From the NCBI GenBank assembly GCA_009842375.1, contig VYFM01000082.1, positions 1 to 16,541 on the forward strand: 16,541 bases of DNA. Reading direction: 5' to 3'. Each line of letters starts with the position of its first letter. The stretch's first letter is position 1. Made by a program: the position numbers and the translations under genes. Source of the stretch: Candidatus Poribacteria bacterium (lineage in GTDB: Bacteria; Poribacteria; WGA-4E; WGA-3G). The notes below the pieces were generated by a model. It was not told the DNA's origin. It searched no databases and saw only the letters and a list, made by a program, of their open reading frames with translations. This document shows positions 1 through 7,248 of the stretch, piece by piece.

Positions 1-100
1 GGATTCACGCCGGAATGCCGCCGAAAATCGGGGTTTTCTGCCTGACACTATTTAGTAACGAATGAATCGATCTTCAGGCCATTATTTTCCGGGTATTCCG

Positions 101-203
101 GGATCCATCGTTAGACCAGAAAGCGAAAGGAAATCGACGCGAATCAGAATCCAAATACCAATAAAATCAGTCGGTTTTTGGATTCATTGTCCAGAAAGCG
201 AAA
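101..203. repeat. Imperfect direct repeat upstream of the ankyrin gene
   Basis: The 13-mer CCAGAAAGCGAAA occurs at 116-128 and again at 191-203. Similarity extends upstream: GGATCCATCGT (101-111) matches GGATTCATTGT (180-190) with two transitions, and the first copy carries four extra bases before the 13-mer. The two copies start about 79 bp apart. The second ends just before the ankyrin start codon. The stretch 1-209 holds no supported gene. Role unknown: it could be a duplicated regulatory site or a recombination scar. Confidence 0.5.
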
Positions 204-209
204 AATGGG

Positions 210-1226
210 ATGTTCCGTCCGGCCCGCGCGGCCACGGGGAATGCCTCCTGCCGGCGGTACAACTGCGCGAACCGACTCCGGCTCCGTCGTCCCGCTCCCC
301 CTTTCACGGTTCACGGCGCCCGCCTCGCCCCGAACGCCCGCGATGGGAATGAACAATCCCCCCTTCACCGTGCTGCGCGGTACGCGTCCCACAAGGTGGT
401 CATAGCACTTCTCAACGGGGGGGCGGAGCCGAACCTGAAGGATGAAGACAGTCGTACGCCCTTGCATCTGGCCGCAAGATATGCAGACGGCGAATCCATT
501 ATCTCCCTGCTTGAGCAGGGTGCAAAGCCGAATGCGATTGATGTCGACGAAAAAACACCGTTGCATGCCGCCGCCTACGCAGGGAATTCCGATGCGATCA
601 TCCCGCTCGTCAACAAGGGCGCCAATCTTGAAGCCCGCGATAGTTCCAGCCATACTCCTTTGCTTGCCGCGGCTTCAGAGGGCGAAGCAAAATTCATTCG
701 GAAATTGATCACGGCTTACGAGAGTGTTGATATCAACGCCAAGAGCAACCATGATGCTACCGCCCTTCATATTGCCGCGGAGGCTGGCTACGCAGACACA
801 ATCGAAGTTCTGGCTGAGCATGGGGCAAAACTGGAGGAAAAAGACGATAGATTTGGTAGCACGCCATTGCATCTTGCTGCCCGGGAAGGACATGTCGGGG
901 CCATCAGTTCCCTGATCGGCGCTGGGGCCAATCCAAATGCCAGACAACGATCAGGGGATACGCCTTTGCATGAGGCCGCAAGCAAAGGGCATGCTGAAGC
1001 GGCTGAAGTCCTGATCTCTCTTGGCGCGAAGATTAATACGCAAGACAATTCTGGATATACTCCCTTGCATGAGGCAGCGTTGGGCGGAGACGAGGATACG
1101 GTTCGGATCCTCCTGAAACATCGTGCCGATCCGGATGTTCGGAATGGCAAGGGCGAAACGCCCATGGATTTATGGCCGGTAAGCTACGAAGATGAGGGGG
1201 TAGCTACACCACCTTGGCCCGGCTAA
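210..1226 (+). CDS. Ankyrin-repeat protein, N-terminus probably truncated or fused
   Basis: This 338-residue protein is almost entirely ankyrin repeats. About eight repeats of 33-34 residues run from residue 47 to 316, with a partial ninth to about 322. The diagnostic TPLH or a close variant appears near residues 50, 83, 116, 149, 184, 218, 251 and 284, and most repeats end in a GA-x-hydrophobic-N-like turn. Ankyrin repeats mediate protein-protein contacts and give no enzymatic function. No signal peptide, membrane segment or catalytic domain is visible. Residues 1-36 are Arg/Pro-rich and non-repeat. The first recognisable helix-turn piece (HGARLAPNARDGNEQ, 35-49) looks like the tail of a further repeat, so the true N-terminus may have been lost. 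The start at 210 is the first in-frame ATG and has no convincing Shine-Dalgarno. The gene stands alone. The ankyrin call is firm; the start and biological role are not. Confidence 0.88.
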   Translation: MFRPARAATGNASCRRYNCANRLRLRRPAPPFTVHGARLAPNARDGNEQSPLHRAARYASHKVVIALLNGGAEPNLKDEDSRTPLHLAARYADGESIISLLEQGAKPNAIDVDEKTPLHAAAYAGNSDAIIPLVNKGANLEARDSSSHTPLLAAASEGEAKFIRKLITAYESVDINAKSNHDATALHIAAEAGYADTIEVLAEHGAKLEEKDDRFGSTPLHLAAREGHVGAISSLIGAGANPNARQRSGDTPLHEAASKGHAEAAEVLISLGAKINTQDNSGYTPLHEAALGGDEDTVRILLKHRADPDVRNGKGETPMDLWPVSYEDEGVATPPWPG

Positions 1227-1258
1227 ATGCCTGAATCCGGATGATCCTCTTTAGGCAT
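1227..1258 (+). terminator. Hairpin directly after the ankyrin gene, possible terminator
   Basis: ATGCCTGAA (1227-1235) can pair with TTTAGGCAT (1250-1258) with one G-T mismatch around a 14-base loop, immediately after the ankyrin stop codon. There is no following T-tract, so it may be only an RNA-stabilising hairpin. Confidence 0.3.
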
Positions 1259-1957
1259 GAGGATTTCCCAATGCAGAATCTTCCGGTGTCGCTGCCTGGA
1301 AACCATACGCCAATGTCCTCTCCGGTACGCCATCGAAACGACCGCCTGATCCAGAATGGGATGACGGCCCGGAAGTTGGGGAATCTTCGGAAGCAGGCGC
1401 ATCTTTGCCGCGTCACCACTTCAGAAACCTGAGCCCGCCAAACACAATAGAGCCGATAGCGTGGATCAACCCGGCGAAAACCGTTGACTCCTGGCACGCT
1501 GGAATTTCAACCTGGTTGCAATCACTTTGTCTGCAGGGGCAAATGGAGGGGATTCAGGGAGTCCGGAGTTGAGAATCAACACACTCTGAATCTGGGACAG
1601 AAAAGTTATTTGGTGCCAGTCCGATCCATATTCCAGATAACTATTTGTTTTCGTTTTATTTGCCGAATGAAATGCCAAGGCATGCTTGTTTGCACAAGCG
1701 ACAGGGATACGGTGGAGTGCGCCTGATATAATCAGTTACCGCTTTCGGTCTGCTTACTCCCAAGGAATTGCTATTTTTTCAATTGAAAAATACCGCCCGA
1801 AACCGCTTGCCTGAATCCTCCGGCACAGACATGGTTAGCTGTTTTCCAGGTAATTCCGAAAGAGAAATGGACTGGGATATATTATTAACCGGGATCCTTG
1901 GATCCATATCAGATCAAGGCACCTCAATCCATGCCTCTTTCATGTTAAACAAAGGCT
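1259..1957. other. Non-coding or decayed stretch without a supported gene
   Basis: About 700 bp with only short, overlapping open frames on both strands and none with a recognisable domain. A minus-strand frame ending near 1430 gives a short hydrophobic tail (GLIHAIGSIVFGGLRFLKW then stop), but it has no start or upstream domain, so it was not called. The stretch looks like degraded sequence between island modules. Confidence 0.4.
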
Positions 1958-2620
1958 TCAAACTGGCTCAAATAAATGATCGGTTTCGCGATTGCAGTAT
2001 TTGCGAAATTCGCCACTCTCAACGACAAGTGATCGCCAATAGGGAACATTTCCTTCGTCGGCTCTACGACCCACCAAAAAAAGGTATTCGGTGTTTTCGG
2101 CTTCTGGCCATTCGAGTTCAACTTTACGCCCCATATTCATCAATTCAGCTACTTTAGTACCAAGCCAAATTGCTCCATGATCATAAAAAATCAGTACTTT
2201 CAGGGGACAGCGTATAAGCATCAGCATTTTATACATTTCCTGTTCTACATTTTTACCGTTTTCATGCTCAATTGCTACGTCAATGGTTGCCGGAAAGTAC
2301 CCGTAATGAAACAGGTTAGATCGATCTATATCTACATAGTACACACCATCCCACCTGTACCACTCCGTATCAAGTACTAATTTTTGATTAATTTCTGAAG
2401 ATACTTCTTCACATACACGACCAAGAAAAGGATCATCACCTTCCAGCATAAATTTCGTCCGGCTACTACCACGATCAAAGATATTGTGAAGTTCCGCACC
2501 AGTTTTTTTCCATTCCTTACGGAAAGCAGATATGAACTGATCTGCAGTTACTCTTTTACACACGATCAATTTCCTAGCTGTTGATTTAAGTTGTAGGGAA
2601 CAATATGTTCGCCTGCTCAT
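1958..2620 (-). CDS. Uncharacterised protein, possibly a nuclease-like fold
   Basis: A 220-residue protein if started at ATG 2620. No named family is recognised with certainty. Visible blocks are RKLIVCKRVTADQFISAFRK (16-35), a central acidic and aromatic segment, TIDVAIEHENGKNVEQEMYK (112-131), the hydrophobic strand PLKVLIFYD (139-147) and WPEAENTEYLFLVG (171-184). The pattern of D114, E118 and E120, with a helix and then a strand, loosely recalls a PD-(D/E)XK nuclease core; this is inference only. ATG 2620 is preceded by a GGGTG-like ribosome site. A GTG at 2719 lies in frame behind a strong GGAGGGG and would add 33 basic residues, so the start is uncertain. The gene is divergent from the reverse transcriptase and shares its upstream region. 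Two other places in the window (2771-2881 and 9800-9835) resemble parts of this protein, which suggests past paralogues. Confidence 0.75.
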   Translation of the reverse strand: MSRRTYCSLQLKSTARKLIVCKRVTADQFISAFRKEWKKTGAELHNIFDRGSSRTKFMLEGDDPFLGRVCEEVSSEINQKLVLDTEWYRWDGVYYVDIDRSNLFHYGYFPATIDVAIEHENGKNVEQEMYKMLMLIRCPLKVLIFYDHGAIWLGTKVAELMNMGRKVELEWPEAENTEYLFLVGRRADEGNVPYWRSLVVESGEFRKYCNRETDHLFEPV

Positions 2621-2738
2621 CACCCGTGAAATCGGAAATTTTAGCTTCGATCTCCTTTTCTGCAAGGGCCGTAACTCGACTGCATGATTGGCATCGATAT
2701 GGTCACGACGTCCGTGCACATATCCCCTCCGAATGCAC

Positions 2739-2752
2739 TGAATCCGGATTCA
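2739..2752. promoter_or_regulatory. Perfect 14-bp palindrome between divergent genes
   Basis: TGAATCCGGATTCA reads identically on both strands. It lies between the divergent 1958-2620 gene and the reverse-transcriptase transcription unit, 18 bases before the small ORF at 2771. The position suits a dimeric repressor operator acting on both sides, but no regulator gene adjoins it, so the role is inferred. Confidence 0.35.
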
Positions 2753-2770
2753 AAATTCTGAAGTAGAATT

Positions 2771-2881
2771 ATGTCTTCACCAAATTTTCATTTAGTTTTG
2801 CGAAAGCATATTACTGCTGATAAAACATCCAACCTACAATATTCACGTATGATTTCACGAAAATGGAAGAAATCCAATTGA
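2771..2881 (+). CDS. 36-residue ORF upstream of the reverse transcriptase, related to the divergent gene's N-terminus
   Basis: ATG 2771 opens a 36-codon frame that stops 12 bases before the reverse-transcriptase start. Its residues HLVLRKHITAD align without gaps to KLIVCKRVTAD of the divergent 1958-2620 protein: 5 of 11 identical, most others conservative. Both then have an RKxWKK motif (RKWKKS here, RKEWKKT there), here after a five-residue longer spacer. The DNA is clearly less similar than the protein, so a recent duplication is unlikely. It may be a decayed paralogue fragment, a genuine small protein or leader peptide coupled to the reverse transcriptase, or chance. No clear ribosome site precedes it. 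Confidence 0.35.
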   Translation: MSSPNFHLVLRKHITADKTSNLQYSRMISRKWKKSN

Positions 2882-2893
2882 ATCTTAAATTCA

Positions 2894-4465
2894 ATGTTAA
2901 AGCTGAATGAATCGAGTTTAGACTGGGCGCTTGCCCATTGTCTTCAATACGGAGATACAGATGTTTTTCCGCTGCCTTTTGAATATGCCGCCATAGAAAA
3001 CGATTGGGAGCGAGTTAGAAGCTATTTAGGGAGGGAGGATATATGCCAATGGTTAACCAGACCCCACAGAACGCTGCTTTCACCGAAGGCCAAGTATGGT
3101 TTGCGAGCGATCACGCAGCTTGATCCATTAGATAGCTTAGTCTTCGGGGCAATAATTCGAGAGATTGCCGAAAAAATTGAGTCAAAAAGATCACCAATTA
3201 CCGATAGACGTGTTTTCTCATATCGAGTTGAGTTGAAAGATCAGGGGCAATTATTTAGTAGCGATATTGGCTATCGCCAGTTCCTTGATGAGTGTCGCAG
3301 TAGAGTCCAGAGTGGGAAGTTTGAATACGTTGCAATCACAGATATATCAGATTTTTATTCGAGAATTTATCTTCACCGGATGGAGAATGCCTTAGGTGCT
3401 GCATGTGACAGTGGGTCACATGTGATGGCAATAAAAAAACTACTTGCTGGATGGAATGGAACAGAGTCCTATGGTTTGCCAGTTGGCTCAGCCTTTTCAA
3501 GGCTTCTTGCAGAAATTACCATCAGTGACATTGATGATGCTTTACAGGCTCACGGCGTTGATTTCGTCCGGTTCAATGATGACTACCGCATATTTGTGAA
3601 TTCCATTTCCGAAGCATATCAGAGCATTGTGATTTTAGCTGAGTTCTTGTTTCGCAATCATGGGTTATCTCTTCAGCCACAAAAAACAAACATCCTTACA
3701 ATAGACAAATTTCAAGCTGATTTTCTAGCTACTCCTTTAGATAGAGAAGTGAATTCATTGTATCAGCGATTTGAAGAACTTGTTAATGAGCTTGGACTTA
3801 ATAGCTGGTATGACTTGATTGAATACGATGACCTGACACCAGAACAGCAAGAGCAAATTGACGCCCTAAACTTGGTTGAGTTATTCAGAGAAGAGATAGG
3901 TAGAGAAGAGCCTGAAATTCCTGTCTTGAGATTCATCTTGAGGCGCTTAGGGCAACTTGGTGATGATTCGATTGTTGATGATATTTTTGGTTCTCTTGAC
4001 TCCATCTACCCTGCATTTGTAGATGTCGTTCGCTACCTCGGAGATCTTCGATTTCTCAACACTAGGCAAAAATCGGATGTTGGTAATAAGCTGCTTGAGC
4101 TTCTAGAAAATTCAATTGTTAGCGAACTTACATATCACCGAATGTGGATAGTAAATATGTTCACCCATTCCACTGAGTGGGATAACGAAGATAAATTTGT
4201 TGCAATTTATAATTTAGAGAGAGATCAAGTCACAAGAAGAGAGCTCATTTTGGCAATGGGTCGCTCTCAGCAAAGGCATTGGTTCCAATCTCAATGGCGT
4301 TCAATTCTTGACCACCCAGACTGGTCTAGAAGAGCATTAATAGCTGGAGCAAGCTGTCTTCAATCCGGTGCAAGAAAACATCTTTATAGGTCTTTAACAC
4401 CAAGACTTGACCCGTTGGAGTTTGCTGTAATGAAATGGGCAAAAGAAAATCCATTCTTCGTTTGA
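2894..4465 (+). CDS. Reverse transcriptase of the UG/Abi (defence-associated) type
   Basis: A 523-residue RNA-directed DNA polymerase. Motif A is AITDISDFYSRIY (147-159, catalytic D150). Motif B is GLPVGSAFSRLLAE (194-207). Motif C is RFNDDYRIF (226-234), the YxDD box in the form FNDD, with D229 and D230 as metal ligands. A motif D-like LSLQPQKTNIL follows (258-268). The order and spacing are those of bacterial reverse transcriptases. The motif B form GSxFSRLLAE, the lack of group II intron maturase and HNH domains, and a long mainly alpha-helical C-terminal part (about 285-523) point to the Unknown-Group/Abi assemblage, whose members such as AbiA, AbiK and the DRT systems defend against phage. 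I cannot assign the exact UG group. No retron msr-msd structure was seen upstream. The gene is AT-richer than the flanking integrase and kinase genes, which fits horizontal acquisition. The ribosome site is weak. Family call firm; defence role inferred. Confidence 0.88.
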   Translation: MLKLNESSLDWALAHCLQYGDTDVFPLPFEYAAIENDWERVRSYLGREDICQWLTRPHRTLLSPKAKYGLRAITQLDPLDSLVFGAIIREIAEKIESKRSPITDRRVFSYRVELKDQGQLFSSDIGYRQFLDECRSRVQSGKFEYVAITDISDFYSRIYLHRMENALGAACDSGSHVMAIKKLLAGWNGTESYGLPVGSAFSRLLAEITISDIDDALQAHGVDFVRFNDDYRIFVNSISEAYQSIVILAEFLFRNHGLSLQPQKTNILTIDKFQADFLATPLDREVNSLYQRFEELVNELGLNSWYDLIEYDDLTPEQQEQIDALNLVELFREEIGREEPEIPVLRFILRRLGQLGDDSIVDDIFGSLDSIYPAFVDVVRYLGDLRFLNTRQKSDVGNKLLELLENSIVSELTYHRMWIVNMFTHSTEWDNEDKFVAIYNLERDQVTRRELILAMGRSQQRHWFQSQWRSILDHPDWSRRALIAGASCLQSGARKHLYRSLTPRLDPLEFAVMKWAKENPFFV

Positions 4466-4565
4466 AGTTCAGTTCGTTATTTTGCAAACTTAATGATTAG
4501 AAATCACATTCACATTGCTTTCAACAAGCTGGGACTCCCGGATAAGGAAAATTCAGTCGCGGGGC

Positions 4566-4735
4566 TCAAGTTTTATCTTTGGGGAACTCGAAACCACAGT
4601 GCTTACACCCATTAATACTAGAATGACCTATGCCGCAGACGGCACACCCGTACCTACACTTTTACGACCTACCACCAGTACAACTATTTCTGCAAGTTGC
4701 AAATATTGTAGATCAGGATGATCAGATATCCACAT
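4566..4735 (-). pseudogene. Small zinc-ribbon protein broken by a one-base frameshift
   Basis: On the minus strand, ATG 4735 opens a frame reading MWISDHPDLQYLQLAEIVVL and then VVGRK. The -1 frame then continues as KCRYGCAVCGIGH, six intervening residues, CKHCGFEFPKDKT and a stop at 4566. The two pieces join in register if an A-run near 4660-4664 had one more A. The joined product would be 56 residues with two CxxC knuckles (CAVC and CKHC) plus an earlier Cys, a convincing zinc ribbon. As written, the first frame ends soon after the shift (SVGTGVPSAA). It lies convergent to the reverse transcriptase. It could be a real frameshift mutation, a homopolymer sequencing error, or programmed slippage. 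The function of the intact protein is unknown. Confidence 0.5.
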
Positions 4736-4828
4736 ATAATTTCAGAGGTATCCAAGGTGGCTGCTAGGAGTTTGCCACACTCCCGAGTGACTAGTCATAC
4801 GCCAGTATTCCAGACTACTTTTTTCGAA

Positions 4829-5482
4829 ATGCCTCCTGATAGTTCTTCCATAGTCAATCTTCTCAGGATCGCTGCACCTGATGCCATTGTAAGATGGGCG
4901 GATCGTGAGAAATACTTCGCGGACAAGATTGCATCCTGTCCTCGTGTTGAAGAGAAATTCCTGCGTCAATGGCGGGCACACTGGAATCTGTCCCAAGCCA
5001 TTCCATCCGAACCCTTGGCCAAGAGACTCAATCATATTCGCCCGTCCCTCCGCAAGGTTGAAGAGGATCGATTACCAGAAATGGTCAAAGAGTTGGTGCA
5101 AACACTGAAAGACCACGGCATCACAACCAATACTCGGAAAAATCGCACTCGGCAAACGAGTCTGATGTCCAAGTTTGCTTTTTCACTGCACCCGACTATT
5201 GCTGTCCCATACGACAGGCATGCGCGCAAAGGCCTGGAAATCCTGTACGGATACCGAATTAAAGAACACGACTACCCGACCTATGTTGCAAAGTTCAATG
5301 AATTCGCGGAGGAATGTTCCAAGAAACTGGATGAAACGGGACTCACCGAAACATTGCAGCCTCTTTGGAAACCCTTTATGGACGAAACCCTATTCAGCCG
5401 CCGGAGCGCAGACAAACTGCTCATGCTTTTGAGCCGCATGCCAAAAGAAAAACTCGCCTTCTGGAGTGTTGACGGGCAGTGA
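4829..5482 (+). CDS. Uncharacterised 217-residue protein
   Basis: No family is recognised with confidence. ATG 4829 is preferred over an in-frame ATG at 4718, because the extra 37 residues are low-complexity-like and would overlap the opposite-strand zinc-ribbon remnant. From ATG 4829 the protein is hydrophilic, helix-rich and without signal peptide or membrane segment. The most conserved-looking block is SKFAFSLHPTIAVPYDRHAR (114-133). Blocks of that kind (a 'K-F-...-P-...-D-x-R/H-x-x-K-x-L' signature) occur in uncharacterised proteins that I only loosely associate with helix-hairpin-helix glycosylase-like folds, so no function is claimed. It ends 12 bases before the convergent gene 5495-6310 and starts 363 bases after the reverse transcriptase, so an operon with that gene is possible but not shown. 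Confidence 0.7.
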   Translation: MPPDSSSIVNLLRIAAPDAIVRWADREKYFADKIASCPRVEEKFLRQWRAHWNLSQAIPSEPLAKRLNHIRPSLRKVEEDRLPEMVKELVQTLKDHGITTNTRKNRTRQTSLMSKFAFSLHPTIAVPYDRHARKGLEILYGYRIKEHDYPTYVAKFNEFAEECSKKLDETGLTETLQPLWKPFMDETLFSRRSADKLLMLLSRMPKEKLAFWSVDGQ

Positions 5483-5494
5483 TTCGGAAATGGT

Positions 5495-6310
5495 TCAGAT
5501 CGCATTTCCAGCTTCGGCCAACGAATCCATGTGACCAATGATCTCGATACGGGACCATAAGTCATGGTCTACATCGAGGAGAAAGGACCGTTCATCTCCA
5601 TAAAGGCTCCGCTCTGGATCATGGGTAATATGATCCACCAGAATCAGCCACCAGATTTTGTAGCTGCCGACCTTATTCTGCTTGCGGATTTTTTCTGACT
5701 TTATCTTGATCGTTTTCCTGATGCTTCTATGCAGTTCGTCTATAACCCAGACAGCTTCTCCATCCGAAACATCCTGAACAATGAATTTTTCAGGTTGACA
5801 GGAAAATTCATTCAACTCAAGACAAATTCCGCAATCCAGGGATAGATGCAGGGTGTCTGGCGGAGTCTTGCCGGAATGTTTCCCACAGTCGAGGTATTGA
5901 TCCCGCATCGTTGAAATTGTCTGTGCATTGTACGATCCCAGGAGTGGCTTGAGTGCTTCATGGATTTGTCTTGAAACGTGCCTTTTCTTTGGCACGGGTG
6001 AAGAAAAGTCGTATTCGCAGTCAACCACCCAGCTCCTGCCTTTGTTTCCGGGCGGCCCCAGTTTCTCAAATATTTCCCGCAGGGCATCTGTCAACGGAAT
6101 CCGTATTTCCTCTTCCGCTTTTGTCTGGCTACCGGAATCAAGTGCTATTCTCTGGCTGATTCGGGTCACTTCAACCGCCAGACTTCCATCTACAACAAAG
6201 TCGGGCGGGTCGCTGCAGGGTTTCTGGATATCCGAGTACCCTTGTTCCCTCAGCCAATTCAGGGCGAGGAGTTCATCTTCATTTTTACACCGCATGGTAC
6301 TTTGCGCCAA
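5495..6310 (-). CDS. PD-(D/E)XK-like protein, putative nuclease
   Basis: A 271-residue protein from TTG 6310, or 266 residues from ATG 6295; the ATG is probably the true start, since neither has a clear Shine-Dalgarno. The N-terminal 60 residues have the layout of a restriction-endonuclease fold: an acidic helix NEDELLALNWLREQGY (10-25), then DPPDFVVDGSLAVEVTRI (34-51), that is P36-D37, a short turn, and a beta strand carrying E47 with V-T. The usual ExK Lys is replaced by Thr49, a variant known in some family members; a Lys nearby (64) could substitute. The C-terminal half includes KIKSEKIRKQNK and a hydrophobic strand IWWLILVDHI, also common in these uncharacterised proteins. It lies 59 bases downstream of the HAD gene on the same strand, so they are probably co-transcribed. 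Nuclease activity is inferred from the motif only. Confidence 0.72.
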   Translation of the reverse strand: MAQSTMRCKNEDELLALNWLREQGYSDIQKPCSDPPDFVVDGSLAVEVTRISQRIALDSGSQTKAEEEIRIPLTDALREIFEKLGPPGNKGRSWVVDCEYDFSSPVPKKRHVSRQIHEALKPLLGSYNAQTISTMRDQYLDCGKHSGKTPPDTLHLSLDCGICLELNEFSCQPEKFIVQDVSDGEAVWVIDELHRSIRKTIKIKSEKIRKQNKVGSYKIWWLILVDHITHDPERSLYGDERSFLLDVDHDLWSRIEIIGHMDSLAEAGNAI

Positions 6311-6369
6311 AGGGTTTACTGCACACCTGCCCTGGCAGGACCAGCGTGGCCGGAGCCATGCTGGTATTC

Positions 6370-7248
6370 CTATCCCGCATTCAGGTTCATGCGCAGATCG
6401 TATTCGCCAACGATCCTTCGAACCAGCATCGTCACGATCCGGTGAACTGGACCATTATCTTCGTAGTTCGCTTCTGCAACGAACTGGGCGCGATTCTCCC
6501 TTACCAATTGCTCAGCTTTCTCTTTCTTCGCCTTTTCCTCCTGGGTCATGCGGGATCCCCTTTTCGGCGGACAGACCACGATGGAATATCCGCCCTGGTG
6601 GTTGACCATCTTCATCGCCGGCACGTCCGTTTCCCCGTCCCCGACGTAAATGATCCTGGAAAACGGGCGTGGGCGTTCCTCTTCCGGTGTATACCGATTG
6701 ATCTTCTGATTGTCCCAACTGTTCAGTATGCCCTTGTTGATCCGGAAGAGGTACTGCGTCTTGGTCGTGTAGTTCACCGACCGTGCCGCAAAGACGGGGA
6801 CCCCGTTGGCGTCGTAGGTGAAACCCGAGGCAAACACATGCGTGAACTCACCGGCGATCTCCGACCCCCTGATCATCTCCTGGAGCCCGGAAGAGATCAC
6901 GAAGTGCTCCACCGTGGCGCCGGCATCCCGACAGTATTCGTTGATCCGGCTGAACCAGGTTGCCACGCCGGGAAACAGGTCGAGCCTGCCGCCATGATCC
7001 CTAAAGGACTGGCGGTTGAACGGCTGGTCCGCACTCCTGGCCGCCTCGATCATCAGATGCATGTAGGCGAGCACCTCGTCCATGTCGTGCCTTTTCGCAT
7101 GCAGCCCGACCCGGGCCCAGAATTCAGACGGGTTCTGGCCGACTCCGGGAAGGAAACTGTTCTCCTGCATGTTGCCGCGAATCAGCGTCCCGTCGAAATC
7201 GTAGCAGATGGAGATGTTGGCTTTGGCGGCTCTTCTTGATCTAGGCAT
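6370..7248 (-). CDS. HAD-superfamily phosphatase-like hydrolase
   Basis: A 292-residue protein with all main haloacid dehalogenase motifs. Motif I is YDFDGTL (16-22), with D17 as nucleophile and D19 as acid/base. Motif II is FVISSGL (116-122). A Lys in the 163-184 region (TTK at 161-163) could serve as motif III. Motif IV is IIYVGDGETDVPAM (199-212), with D204 and D208 as Mg ligands. A helical cap of about 90 residues sits between motifs I and II, as in type C1 HADs of the phosphoserine phosphatase group. Such enzymes hydrolyse small phosphorylated metabolites; the substrate here is unknown. The N-terminal leader MPRSRRAAKA is basic. The protein is cytoplasmic, with no signal or membrane segment. 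It is the first gene of a probable two-gene unit with the downstream PD-(D/E)XK-like gene. Whether it is part of a defence module or ordinary housekeeping cargo cannot be told. Confidence 0.88.
   Translation of the reverse strand: MPRSRRAAKANISICYDFDGTLIRGNMQENSFLPGVGQNPSEFWARVGLHAKRHDMDEVLAYMHLMIEAARSADQPFNRQSFRDHGGRLDLFPGVATWFSRINEYCRDAGATVEHFVISSGLQEMIRGSEIAGEFTHVFASGFTYDANGVPVFAARSVNYTTKTQYLFRINKGILNSWDNQKINRYTPEEERPRPFSRIIYVGDGETDVPAMKMVNHQGGYSIVVCPPKRGSRMTQEEKAKKEKAEQLVRENRAQFVAEANYEDNGPVHRIVTMLVRRIVGEYDLRMNLNAG

Noticed and set aside
788..1165. 125-codon minus-strand frame across the ankyrin gene
   Set aside because: It is the antisense shadow of the repetitive ankyrin codons; the repeats in it simply mirror the plus-strand protein.
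1434..1560. Minus-strand hydrophobic tail with a possible PEP-CTERM-like look (QESTVFAGLIHAIGSIVFGG)
   Set aside because: The VPEP motif is absent, there is no basic end, and there is no upstream secreted protein; the sortase-type kinase nearby made it tempting but it is not supported.
2621..2893. Retron-type msr-msd RNA upstream of the reverse transcriptase
   Set aside because: No paired a1/a2 ends, branching-G context or long msd hairpin could be seen; the motifs of the reverse transcriptase are also not retron-like.
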